A stretch of 64,000 bases of DNA from Streptomyces sp. NRRL F-5135 (GTDB lineage Bacteria > Actinomycetota > Actinomycetes > Streptomycetales > Streptomycetaceae), in assembly GCF_000719775.1 (NCBI RefSeq), contig NZ_JOHR01000028.1, positions 19,135 through 83,134 on the forward strand, in the 5' to 3' direction. Below the pieces are notes generated by a model. It was not told the DNA's origin, made no database searches, and saw nothing but the letters and a program-made list of their open reading frames with translations. Shown here piece by piece: positions 48,929-56,334 of this stretch; the first letter of the stretch is position 1; each line of letters begins with the position of its first letter. Position numbers and translations under genes: made by a program.

Positions 48929-50506
48929 ATGCCGAAGAAGCAGCCGACCGCAGCGAAGCGAGCCCGCACCGCCGCTCGCGCCGGCGCCAAGTACACCACC
49001 GCCCTCCGACACGAGACGGGCGCTCATCCGCTCCCCCCTCACCTCGACATCTTCGACACCGACGCGCTGGATGAGGGCGACCGGATGGTCGTGGACGGCC
49101 TGCGGGCGCTCGCGGCCGAGGGGCAGCCGTTGGCCGTGCGCATGGCCGAGCCGGACCCGGAGGTCGTGGAGGCCCGGATGCGGGCCGAGGAGAAAGGCGT
49201 CACCCCACAGTGGACGCGGTGGGCGTCGGTGGAGGCCGCCGTCGATGGCTACGTGCTGCGCGAGACGCAGTACGGGCCGAACCGCTCCGGCTACACCTCG
49301 ACCAGCCGCGGGCCCCGGGTGCCGGTGCCGGTCCGCGCGGCCGACGGCACCGTGACCGTGGTGGCGATGCCTGAGTGGGCCCGGCTCCACGAAGGCCAGT
49401 GGATCTGGGAGCACACCGGCTGGCCCGTGGAAAGGCCCGGCCGGATCGTGGACCCGCCGCAGGAGTTCTCACCGGCGCCGGGGCTGCGCTGGCAGGTCGC
49501 GGTCTGGGTCGACCTCGGGCACGAGGGCAAGGTGCTGGGCGAGGACTACGGCGGCGGCACCTCGGCCTGGAGCACCGTCGGCTGGTGTACGAGCCGGGAC
49601 GACGCACGCCTGATCGCCCGCGCGTACACCGCACACCGTGGCGACCATGCCCGCGCCGACGTCATCGAGCACGGCTCGGACAACGGGATCGTCTCCGTCG
49701 CCAGGGACACGTACCTCCCGGCCCCGGACGCTCCGGCCCGTCCCCGGCCGCCCGCCCTGGGCGAGCAGCGCGGCACCCTCGCCGCAGGCCCGCGCCCGGC
49801 CTCCCCGGACCGGTCCGAGATCCCCGAGCCCGCTTGGTACCAGGGGGCGAAGCAGCCGCCGAACTCGTCGCTGATCGTGTGGACCGGCACCGGCTGGCGC
49901 ACCCTGGTGTGGACCGACTGGCAGTCCTCGAACATCGCGGCCGTGCTCGGCATCGGAGCCGGCGGCCCGTACGAGTGGGCGGAGTCGTGGGGGCCGCGCC
50001 ATCCGGACCGGGACCTGCACGACTGGACCCAGGAGGGCCGCGAGCTGACGCGCCGGTTTCCGGAGCCCACCTACCAGGAGCGCACGAAGCTGATCGACGC
50101 CATGCGCCGCGCTCACGAGGACGCCCTGGTGGACGCGCTCGCTGATCGCGGCGGCCTCACTCAGGAGCAGGCAATCGCCCGGCTCGCCGAGGGAGGCGAG
50201 AAGTACCGCCACGTCCTGGCCGTGGGGCAGGCCGCCATCTCCCGGGCCCTGCATACCGCCCGCCGGGCCCTTCCCGAAGGTCCGGAGCGTACGGCGGTCC
50301 GGCACGCCCTGGCCGACCTCATGGACCGCCACCTGCTTCCCGCCGACGCAGAGCGCATCGCCAACCAACAGCTCGACTCCGAGATCGAAGCGGACCGCGC
50401 CCCCGGCGTCACCGCCTGGTGCCGCCGGGCGGTGGCCGAGTACGTCTCCCCCGCGCCGGACCCGGTGGCGGCCGGCGTCGACGGATTCCGCGCCCAGGAG
50501 AGCTGA
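48929..50506 (+). CDS. Large plasmid-type hypothetical protein, 525 residues
   Basis: The ATG at 48929 follows GGGAG. The N-terminus is basic (MPKKQPTAAKRARTAARAGA). The body has Trp-rich segments (WARLHEGQWIWEHTGWPVER; WAESWGPRHPDRDLHDWTQE) and a helical end (LADRGGLTQEQAIARLAEGG). Proteins opening MPKK-PTAAKRAR are frequent on Streptomyces plasmids with no known function. No catalytic motif was found. The size and strong start suggest a well-maintained gene. Confidence 0.75.
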   Translation: MPKKQPTAAKRARTAARAGAKYTTALRHETGAHPLPPHLDIFDTDALDEGDRMVVDGLRALAAEGQPLAVRMAEPDPEVVEARMRAEEKGVTPQWTRWASVEAAVDGYVLRETQYGPNRSGYTSTSRGPRVPVPVRAADGTVTVVAMPEWARLHEGQWIWEHTGWPVERPGRIVDPPQEFSPAPGLRWQVAVWVDLGHEGKVLGEDYGGGTSAWSTVGWCTSRDDARLIARAYTAHRGDHARADVIEHGSDNGIVSVARDTYLPAPDAPARPRPPALGEQRGTLAAGPRPASPDRSEIPEPAWYQGAKQPPNSSLIVWTGTGWRTLVWTDWQSSNIAAVLGIGAGGPYEWAESWGPRHPDRDLHDWTQEGRELTRRFPEPTYQERTKLIDAMRRAHEDALVDALADRGGLTQEQAIARLAEGGEKYRHVLAVGQAAISRALHTARRALPEGPERTAVRHALADLMDRHLLPADAERIANQQLDSEIEADRAPGVTAWCRRAVAEYVSPAPDPVAAGVDGFRAQES

Positions 50507-50747
50507 CACGGGCCTGTGCCCGGTCACGGCAGTTCCCCTCTCCGTCAGTGTCGTGCAGTACAGTCAGGTCTGCGGTCGCTGACCGTGGGCCCGGCTCGTG
50601 GCCCGGTACGTTCGGCCCCAGACCGGACGCGTTCAACCGAAGGTGCCCCGCGCCGAGCCGCCCTTCCACCGCATTGCCTCCACTGGTCTCGCTCTTGACG
50701 GCCGGTGAGTCTGGGGATCACGCGAGCCGCAGAAACGAGAGCTTGAG

Positions 50748-51383
50748 ATGCCGAAGGACCACGCGCGCAAGAAGGCCTTGACCGACCTCAAAGACGAGCT
50801 GGGCATCAAGCACGCCTGCGCCATCGCGCTCCTGGACCACCCCGACATCGACGAGCGGCGTCTCCTGGTCGAGTACCTGGCGGAGTACGTGGACATCACC
50901 ACGTACCGCGAGGCGGTCGACTACCTCCGCCAGGAGCAGGCCAATCCGCTGGACTACGAAGGACCGACCATGACAGATCAACTCCCCCACGACCCGTACA
51001 TCAGCGCGGTCGCTGAAGCCTTCGCCGCCTACGACATCACCGTCATCGACGGCGGCACCAGCACCCAGGATGGCGAACTCCTCGAGGGCTGGATCACGTT
51101 CGCCCCCTCCAACATCTCGCCCGACACCTGGCAGCACGGCGTGCACCTGGGCTGGGACCAGAACCGCGGCTGGCACCTCATCGAGAGCGGCGGCGGGCGG
51201 AACGTTCACGAACTCGACCCCGAGGCCGTCTTGACCTACTCCAGCCCCCAACAGGTCGCCTGCTCCGCAGCGAACGCGCTACGCGGCTACCTGTCGACCG
51301 GCCCCATCACCGACGGCTCATGGCGGACATGGGACTCCCGCTCGGTAGAGGCAGCGGTCGCAGCATGGACCGCGGACGCCTGA
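50748..51383 (+). CDS. DUF6292-like protein
   Basis: The 211-residue product has an N-terminal helical part (about 1-75), then the DUF6292 pattern: YISAVAEAFAAYDITVIDGG, WITFAPSNISPDTWQHGVHL, and the closing AANALRGYLSTGP with WTADA. DUF6292 is common in Streptomyces and its mobile elements without known function. The start at 50748 lies behind a weak ribosome site. It precedes a toxin-antitoxin-like pair. Confidence 0.7.
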   Translation: MPKDHARKKALTDLKDELGIKHACAIALLDHPDIDERRLLVEYLAEYVDITTYREAVDYLRQEQANPLDYEGPTMTDQLPHDPYISAVAEAFAAYDITVIDGGTSTQDGELLEGWITFAPSNISPDTWQHGVHLGWDQNRGWHLIESGGGRNVHELDPEAVLTYSSPQQVACSAANALRGYLSTGPITDGSWRTWDSRSVEAAVAAWTADA

Positions 51384-51475
51384 CGTGCCGCTCGCGGCTG
51401 AACCGGGCTCGCCGTCAGCTCTCTGGCGCTACCCTGGCAGTAGGAAGCGCAGTAGCAGAGGAGAGGGGGCCCGGG

Positions 51476-51784
51476 ATGGGGCACGAAGCGTGGACGGTGG
51501 ACCGACTCCATCACGCCCTCCCGCACTCTGCTCTCCGGCAGCAGCTCCTCCACGACGTCAACCTCACCCCCATCGAGGCCCTGCCGGCCGCCCTCGACCG
51601 GTGGACAAGGGTCGTCGAACAGCTTGAGAACGAGGCGCCCGGCATCGAAGCCGCCCGCACCGCCGCCAAGGTCGGCCACCTCCTCCCGTCGCACCTGACG
51701 GCCCCAGGCGCCGGTGTCACCGACCGGACCAGCGACATCCTCCACGACGCTGCTGCTCGGCGGCGCGGCCAGGGCGCCGCGTGA
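51476..51784 (+). CDS. Candidate antitoxin
   Basis: The ATG at 51476 lies after GGAGAGGGG. The 102-residue protein is helical (WTVDRLHHALPHSALRQQLL; LENEAPGIEAARTAAKVGHL). It overlaps the RelE-like gene by four bases, the upstream position typical for antitoxins. No DNA-binding motif is clear. The role rests on the pair, not on a recognised family. Confidence 0.55.
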   Translation: MGHEAWTVDRLHHALPHSALRQQLLHDVNLTPIEALPAALDRWTRVVEQLENEAPGIEAARTAAKVGHLLPSHLTAPGAGVTDRTSDILHDAAARRRGQGAA

Positions 51785-52032
51785 CCTACCGCCTCGCGTT
51801 CCCCGCCGACGTCTTCGACACCTACAAGCAGCTCCCCGACGCCGCCCGCCGTGACCTCGCCGTATGCCTCGTCGACACGCAGGAAGACCCGCTCGCACAC
51901 TCCGAGCCGTACGGGCAGGACGACGGCATCATCCGCACCGTCGCCCGCGGGCACGTCACCGCCGTCATCCTCATCGGTACAGACACGCAGACCCTGACCG
52001 TCCTCACCATCGCCTACGCCGGTCCGCACTGA
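51781..52032 (+). CDS. RelE/ParE-like toxin candidate
   Basis: The GTG at 51781 overlaps the previous stop. The 83-residue protein has the RelE/ParE layout: two helices (FPADVFDTYKQLPDAARRDL) then beta strands with PYGQDDGIIRTVARGHVTAV and VLTIAYAGPH. RelE-family toxins cut mRNA at the ribosome and ParE toxins poison gyrase; which applies cannot be told. Key Arg residues are present (R in RRDL and IIRTVAR), but catalysis is not proven. Confidence 0.65.
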   Translation: MTYRLAFPADVFDTYKQLPDAARRDLAVCLVDTQEDPLAHSEPYGQDDGIIRTVARGHVTAVILIGTDTQTLTVLTIAYAGPH

Positions 52033-52045
52033 AGGCGAGGCAGAC

Positions 52046-52336
52046 GTGGCAGCCAAACGCATGACGGACCGTGCCGCCCGCACGCTCCTTGAGTCCGCCG
52101 AGCTGGTGAAGGCACCGGACTGGTCCGAGACCCATCGCTGGCATGTGGTGGCCGACGGGAAGACCTTGATCGTGGTGGCGCCGTCCTACGGGGGTGCTTC
52201 CCGTACGGGGCGGAACGGCTGGCGCTGGTGGCTCGCGGACCTCGGCCCCAGCAAGAGCAGCGTCCACCCCACCCGGCAGACAGCGGCTACGGCGGGGCTG
52301 GCCGTCTGGCTTCGGTGGATCACCCGCCCCGCCTGA
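52046..52336 (+). CDS. Small hypothetical protein, 96 residues
   Basis: The GTG at 52046 follows GGCGAGG. The product contains TLLESAELVKAPDWSETHRW, then HVVADGKTLIVVAPSYGG and a Trp-rich end (GWRWWLADLGPSKSSVHPT). It lies 13 bases past the toxin-like gene, so co-transcription is likely. It does not match a family I recognise. Confidence 0.6.
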   Translation: MAAKRMTDRAARTLLESAELVKAPDWSETHRWHVVADGKTLIVVAPSYGGASRTGRNGWRWWLADLGPSKSSVHPTRQTAATAGLAVWLRWITRPA

Positions 52337-52344
52337 CCGGACAG

Positions 52345-53106
52345 CTACTCGGGATCGGGGCCGGCCCCTTCGACGTCCTCAGCAGGGCGCGGCACGAGAC
52401 GATCCCATGACCGGTTCGCCGCAGTCCCCGCAGCCGAAGCCAGCGCCGCCGGCACAGCCGAGTCCTCCGCCAGCTCCTTCAGCGTCTCGTTCTCCACCAC
52501 GGCCTGCAACGACAGCAGGAACACGACTGCGGCGACGAACCAGTAGAACAGGCGCCGCTGTTCCTCCCACGACAGCCCGCGTCCCTGCGTTGCGGCGAAG
52601 ACCCGAGCGGGCTCCTCCAGCTCGTCGAGAAGCCCTTCCGGTACGGCCGAGAGCCCCTCGTCCAGGTCCTCGTCGTCGAGGCTGTACGTCTCGTCCAGTG
52701 CCCGCACCACGGACAGGTAGGCGTCCCCGCCCACGATGCCGCTCAGGTCGAGCTGAGCGGTCGCCCGGGCCAGCGTCTCCGCCAGGCCGGACCCTGCTAC
52801 CGCCCGGGCCACAATCTGCTGGTGGAACTCCGCCGAGGCCAAGGCGGCGGATGCCGCCGCGGCCGCTCGCTGCATGACCGGCTGGTTCTGTCTGAGCACC
52901 GCAGCGACCTGGGCCATGCCCATGTAGGAGGTCCGGTGCATCCGGGCCACCTGCTCAGCCACCTGCTGCCCGACCACCCGCTGGGCCAGTTGCTCGCCGA
53001 CCGCAGCGGCTATCCGCGCTCCGATGACGTTCAACCCCGGTACCGCCACGGCCGATGCGTCCTGTGCCGAACTCGGCTGCTGGTTTCTGCTGTTCTCGTT
53101 GTCCAT
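52345..53106 (-). CDS. C-terminal membrane-anchored helical protein
   Basis: The 253-residue protein is mostly helical, with Ala/Gln-rich segments (EQLAQRVVGQQVAEQVARMH; QRAAAAASAALASAEFHQQI), an acidic stretch (YSLDDEDLDEGLSAV), and one hydrophobic segment near residues 192-210 (LFYWFVAAVVFLLSLQAV). It is divergent from the operator-controlled operon at 53.3 kb, so operator copy 3 could affect it too. It is not recognised; the membrane tether and acidic region suggest an envelope-linked partner. Confidence 0.6.
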   Translation of the reverse strand: MDNENSRNQQPSSAQDASAVAVPGLNVIGARIAAAVGEQLAQRVVGQQVAEQVARMHRTSYMGMAQVAAVLRQNQPVMQRAAAAASAALASAEFHQQIVARAVAGSGLAETLARATAQLDLSGIVGGDAYLSVVRALDETYSLDDEDLDEGLSAVPEGLLDELEEPARVFAATQGRGLSWEEQRRLFYWFVAAVVFLLSLQAVVENETLKELAEDSAVPAALASAAGTAANRSWDRLVPRPAEDVEGAGPDPE

Positions 53107-53172
53107 GCCGGGACTCTGGCACAGAACTGCCTCTCCGGGATCAGGAGGTACGCATGTCGCCACAAACAAGAA

Positions 53173-53210
53173 CCCTAAGCATTGCATGCACAATGCTTAG
53201 GGTGTAATAC
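53173..53210 (+). promoter_or_regulatory. Consensus promoter overlapped by operator, copy 3 of 3
   Basis: TTGCAT at 53182-53187 and TAATAC at 53205-53210 are separated by exactly 17 bases, a good housekeeping-type promoter. The perfect inverted repeat spans 53173-53202, with 12-base arms CCCTAAGCATTG around six bases. It covers the -35 and spacer, so a bound regulator would repress. It drives the operon starting at 53339. Confidence 0.8.
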
Positions 53211-53338
53211 TGGTTCCGTTGACCTTCCGGGCGCCACATTCGGCCTTGGGAGAGCAAGGCAAGCGCAGATGCCGATCCGCGACACCCTGAACTCGCCCCG
53301 TCACCCAACTCGCCCTGCCCCAACTCCTGAGGAGCATC

Positions 53339-53578
53339 ATGACGACCATCCCTTCCGCTCGTGCCCGCCTGTCCGCGTACATGGCTCACAAGTCCGATGC
53401 CGACCAAGCCGAGTTCGAGCGGCGTGTCGACGCCGTCGTGGCAGAGGCTACCGAAACGCTGCGGGCCCGGGTCGCCGAGCTGGAAAAGGACGCCGCTTTC
53501 CTCCGCGCCCTGGAGGCGGCGGGCGTGGACAACTGGGAGGGCTACGACGACGCCTGCGAGATCGCGAGCGGCAGCTGA
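53339..53578 (+). CDS. Small coiled-coil protein, first gene of the ASCH operon
   Basis: The ATG at 53339 follows GAGGAG. The 79-residue protein (ARLSAYMAHKSDADQAEFER; EATETLRARVAELEKDAAFL) is helical and probably forms a coiled coil. It is the first gene after the operator-controlled promoter. It is followed by a hairpin, then the next operon genes. Not recognised. Confidence 0.65.
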   Translation: MTTIPSARARLSAYMAHKSDADQAEFERRVDAVVAEATETLRARVAELEKDAAFLRALEAAGVDNWEGYDDACEIASGS

Positions 53579-53602
53579 GAGTTCCCTCCCTCCCCAGCAT
53601 CA

Positions 53603-53632
53603 GGTGGGCCCGTCGAACGGGGCGGGCCCACC
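53603..53632. terminator. Hairpin inside the ASCH operon
   Basis: GGTGGGCCCG and CGGGCCCACC form 10-bp arms around a 10-base loop between the first and second genes. It may partly terminate or protect the transcript. Confidence 0.6.
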
Positions 53633-53651
53633 CCACCCCTTAAGGAGCGTC

Positions 53652-53987
53652 ATGACGAACATCTCGCTCACCCCGGCCGTGGCGTTGACCCGTCTCCGCC
53701 GGTACGAGGAGCGCACGTCGACCTGGTCGACAGCCTCGTGCAACGACGGCACGGAGAAGGCGCTGCACCAGATCGCGGTCACCCTGGCCGTCGAGGTTGA
53801 GCGGCTGCGGAAGGCCCTGCCGGACATCAGCGAACAGCAGGAGATCGTCGCACAGGCCATTCGCGACTTCCGGTTCCACAACTACGGACTCGACAACGTC
53901 GACCCGAACAGCGAGTACGCCGAGTGGGTCGGAGACCTCGCGAGCGCCATCGTCCGGGCGCTGTCCGCCGAGGAGACCACACCGTGA
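53652..53987 (+). CDS. Helical hypothetical protein, 111 residues
   Basis: The ATG at 53652 follows AAGGAG. The product (LTPAVALTRLRRYEERTSTW; LHQIAVTLAVEVERLRKALP) is helical with a C-terminal amphipathic helix (YAEWVGDLASAIVRALSAE). It overlaps the next gene by four bases. It is not recognised. Confidence 0.65.
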   Translation: MTNISLTPAVALTRLRRYEERTSTWSTASCNDGTEKALHQIAVTLAVEVERLRKALPDISEQQEIVAQAIRDFRFHNYGLDNVDPNSEYAEWVGDLASAIVRALSAEETTP

Positions 53988-54202
53988 TCATGCGCCACCA
54001 CACCCCGCCGTCGCCGTTCGGTTGCCGCTGGTGCGGCATCGACCGCAGGAGCCACGGCCGCCAGTGGGTCGCGTCCCAGGGCATGCACGCCTGGGAGCGG
54101 CCGACCGACGCACAGATCCTCGCCCGCATACGCGCCCGGAGGGCAGCTCAGAAGGACCGGCCCGTATCCGACCTCCTCAACTCCGGGAGGCAACGAGCAT
54201 GA
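53984..54202 (+). CDS. Small Cys/His-containing protein
   Basis: The GTG at 53984 overlaps the previous stop. The 72-residue product has FGCRWCGIDRRSHGRQW, with two Cys and a His, then a helical Arg-rich end. Such short proteins are common on Streptomyces plasmids and may bind zinc or nucleic acid. The role is unknown. It overlaps the ASCH gene by four bases. Confidence 0.65.
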   Translation: MIMRHHTPPSPFGCRWCGIDRRSHGRQWVASQGMHAWERPTDAQILARIRARRAAQKDRPVSDLLNSGRQRA

Positions 54203-54615
54203 GAGCTCTGACACTGAAGTACCCGTGGAGCGCCGCTGTCGCGTACGGCCCGAAGCGGATCGATAACCGGTCCACGCCCATCCCGGAGAAGCATCTCGGC
54301 ACCACGGTCTTCATCCACGCCGGCGCCGGGGAAGACGAGAATGTCCTGCCCGCCGACATGGTCCGCGCATGGCCGCGGCATTCCCGAGCGGTCGTCGCCG
54401 TCGCCACCCTCGCCTCCTGTCACCAGGCGGCGAAGCCCGTCTGCTGCGCGCCCTGGGGATTCCCCAACGCCTGGCACTGGGTCCTCGAGAACGTCCGGCC
54501 CGTTCCGCACCCGCCACGCCCGGTGCGTGGCCAACTCGGGCTCTGGACCGTTCCCGCCGAGGTCGTGGCCGCCGTACAAGGGCAGGTCGACATTCCGTTG
54601 TCGGTGGGCTCGTGA
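54199..54615 (+). CDS. ASCH-domain protein
   Basis: The 138-residue protein begins RALTLKYPWSAAVAYGPKRI, with DNRSTPIPEKHLGTTVFIHAG after it, the hallmark of an ASCH domain. ASCH proteins bind RNA or nucleotides, and some hydrolyse modified nucleosides such as N4-acetylcytidine. A C-terminal stretch (GLWTVPAEVV) completes the domain. It is coupled to both neighbours, so the operon likely acts in RNA or nucleoside metabolism. Confidence 0.75.
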   Translation: MRALTLKYPWSAAVAYGPKRIDNRSTPIPEKHLGTTVFIHAGAGEDENVLPADMVRAWPRHSRAVVAVATLASCHQAAKPVCCAPWGFPNAWHWVLENVRPVPHPPRPVRGQLGLWTVPAEVVAAVQGQVDIPLSVGS

Positions 54616-54833
54616 GGCGGCGGGTGTCGAAGCGGGAGATCCTGCGCCGTCTGGAAGCCCTCGAGGCACTCCTCAACCAGCCGCCTGCCCGGATCGCCGG
54701 TCAGACGGCCCTGCCGATGGGGATGATCGGGCATCACACGTACGAGGGCCCCGGGGCATGCCGGGCGGATCTGTTCGGCACTGTGTGCGGGGCGCACCGG
54801 GACGCGCACGAGTTCGTCGACGACGGCCGGTAG
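54612..54833 (+). CDS. Small hypothetical protein at operon end
   Basis: The GTG at 54612 overlaps the previous stop by four bases. The 73-residue product has a helical start (SKREILRRLEALEALLNQPP) and a later CRADLFGTVCGAHRDAHEF with two Cys and two His. It ends the operon before the long hairpin at 54925. Not recognised. Confidence 0.65.
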   Translation: MRRRVSKREILRRLEALEALLNQPPARIAGQTALPMGMIGHHTYEGPGACRADLFGTVCGAHRDAHEFVDDGR

Positions 54834-54924
54834 AGGGCTGCGGGCGGCCGGTGTCGAGGCCGCGCGTGATGGCGAGTGTCGGCACCGGCCGCGGTCTTGA
54901 GGCCGTGACGAGAGACGGGCGTCC

Positions 54925-54979
54925 GGGGGCGCGGGCCACGCTGCGAAACCCACCATGGTGTGTTGCGGCCCGCGCCCCC
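54925..54979. terminator. Long hairpin after the ASCH operon
   Basis: GGGGGCGCGGGCC and GGCCCGCGCCCCC form perfect 13-bp arms with a 29-base loop that itself contains CACCATGGTG. It ends the operon and starts a 404-base gap (54834-55237) with no gene, the control region of the regulator gene. Confidence 0.75.
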
Positions 54980-55165
54980 GTAACGTCGTTCCGTCACCGT
55001 TCTCCCCGGGCGGAGACTGCCTGACCGTTGTTCAAAACACGCATTCCGAACTGGCCGGGACAATCTCCCCTCGGGGTACACATCAAGACCACTGATGATG
55101 GAACTGGCAGGTCAGCGGCCCAGCACCCACATCCTGACCTAACCCGTTCCGGTTATCTCCGGGCC

Positions 55166-55183
55166 GTTTTTCCACCCAAAAAC
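55166..55183. promoter_or_regulatory. Palindrome upstream of the XRE/MmyB regulator
   Basis: GTTTTT and AAAAAC flank six bases, in the AT-rich region 55 bases before the regulator start. A nearby TAACCCGTTCCGGTTA (55139-55154) is nearly symmetric. These are candidate sites for autoregulation of the regulator. No unambiguous -35/-10 was placed. Confidence 0.5.
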
Positions 55184-55237
55184 CGCATGAATATTTACAC
55201 TCCACACGGCAATAGATGCCCACTACACGGGGGGAAC

Positions 55238-56083
55238 GTGAAGCAAGACCCGCTCCGTCAGCTCCTCACCACACGCCGATCCGCGATCGAACCCGAAACC
55301 CACGGCCTCACCCGCCCCACCGGCCAAGGCCGCCGCGCCGCCGGCCTCTCCCAACACCAGGTCGACCATCTCACCGACCGAGCCATCAACACCTACCAAC
55401 GCCTCGAGTCCGGGAACTACCTGAACCCGCCCCTCGACTACCTCCGCGACATCGCCGTCCTGTTCGACATGAACGAACACGAGTGGATCGCCCTCCACCG
55501 CTACGCCCGCGGCGAAGACCCGCCCGGCCCCCTCAGCCAGGACTCTGGCTACCACGTCGCGGGCGCCTGGCAGCACGCCGTCAACTCCATCGGCGAAATG
55601 GCCTACCTCACGGATGCCTCCTGGAACGTCCTCGCCGCCAACGCCGAGTGGGCCGGCTTGTTCCCCAGCGGCCGTACCCCCGACAACACCATGCGGTGGA
55701 TGCTGCTCTCTGCCGAGGCCCGGCACGTCCTGACCGACTGGAAAACCGCGTGGGCGCCCCTCATCCTGCCCCAGCTCCGTGTCGCCCTCGCCACCCGCCA
55801 GGACGACACCCTCCGCGCCATCGAACGCGACGTCCTCGCCGACCCGGTCACCCGCAGCCTGTACGACGAGCAGGGCGTCTACGTGCACCCCAACGGCGAC
55901 CAACGGCCCATCCACCACGCCGTCCACGGGCCCGGCTGGGTCACCATGTGCTCCGCACAACCCGAAGGCAGCACCGGCTCCCGGCTGATGATCCTCCTGT
56001 ATCAGCCCGGCGCCCGCCGTCCCCGGCCGCAGACCCCACTCCGGGCCTGCCCGCCAGGCCCGCGCACCCCCACACGCCCCTGA
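55238..56083 (+). CDS. XRE regulator with MmyB/MltR-type ligand domain
   Basis: The GTG at 55238 follows GGGGGG. The 281-residue protein has an N-terminal XRE helix-turn-helix (GQGRRAAGLSQHQVDHLTDR; AINTYQRLESGNYLNPPLDY) and a C-terminal PAS-like ligand-binding domain of the MmyB/MltR kind (WQHAVNSIGEMAYLTDASWN; WMLLSAEARHVLTDWKTAWA). Structures of this family bind fatty-acid-like molecules in the C-terminal domain. It lies 250 bases before a type III polyketide synthase on the same strand. Regulation of that synthase, and sensing of its product, is inferred. Confidence 0.85.
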   Translation: MKQDPLRQLLTTRRSAIEPETHGLTRPTGQGRRAAGLSQHQVDHLTDRAINTYQRLESGNYLNPPLDYLRDIAVLFDMNEHEWIALHRYARGEDPPGPLSQDSGYHVAGAWQHAVNSIGEMAYLTDASWNVLAANAEWAGLFPSGRTPDNTMRWMLLSAEARHVLTDWKTAWAPLILPQLRVALATRQDDTLRAIERDVLADPVTRSLYDEQGVYVHPNGDQRPIHHAVHGPGWVTMCSAQPEGSTGSRLMILLYQPGARRPRPQTPLRACPPGPRTPTRP

Positions 56084-56334
56084 CTCCAGCACATTGAGCC
56101 CCCACGCCTCGAACAGCAGGACCGCTCAAGGCACGGCCAACGGCCGGCATGCTCCGGAACGGGAGAACCGGAGCGGAAGCAGAGGAACAGCGCACCCTGG
56201 CCACCGCCAGGCCAGGGCACCGCAGTCGAATCCGCATTCCTCCCCCTACAGGGGAACACGGCACACGATTTGGACGTACGGTTTGGGCCACCCCCGCACG
56301 CAGACCAGCCATGCCCAGCCCTGCCGGAGGACAC

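Noticed and set aside
53173..53202. The 53.2-kb palindrome as a terminator
   Set aside because: It overlaps a consensus promoter, has no T-rich tail, and shares its core and spacing with two other sites; an operator fits better.
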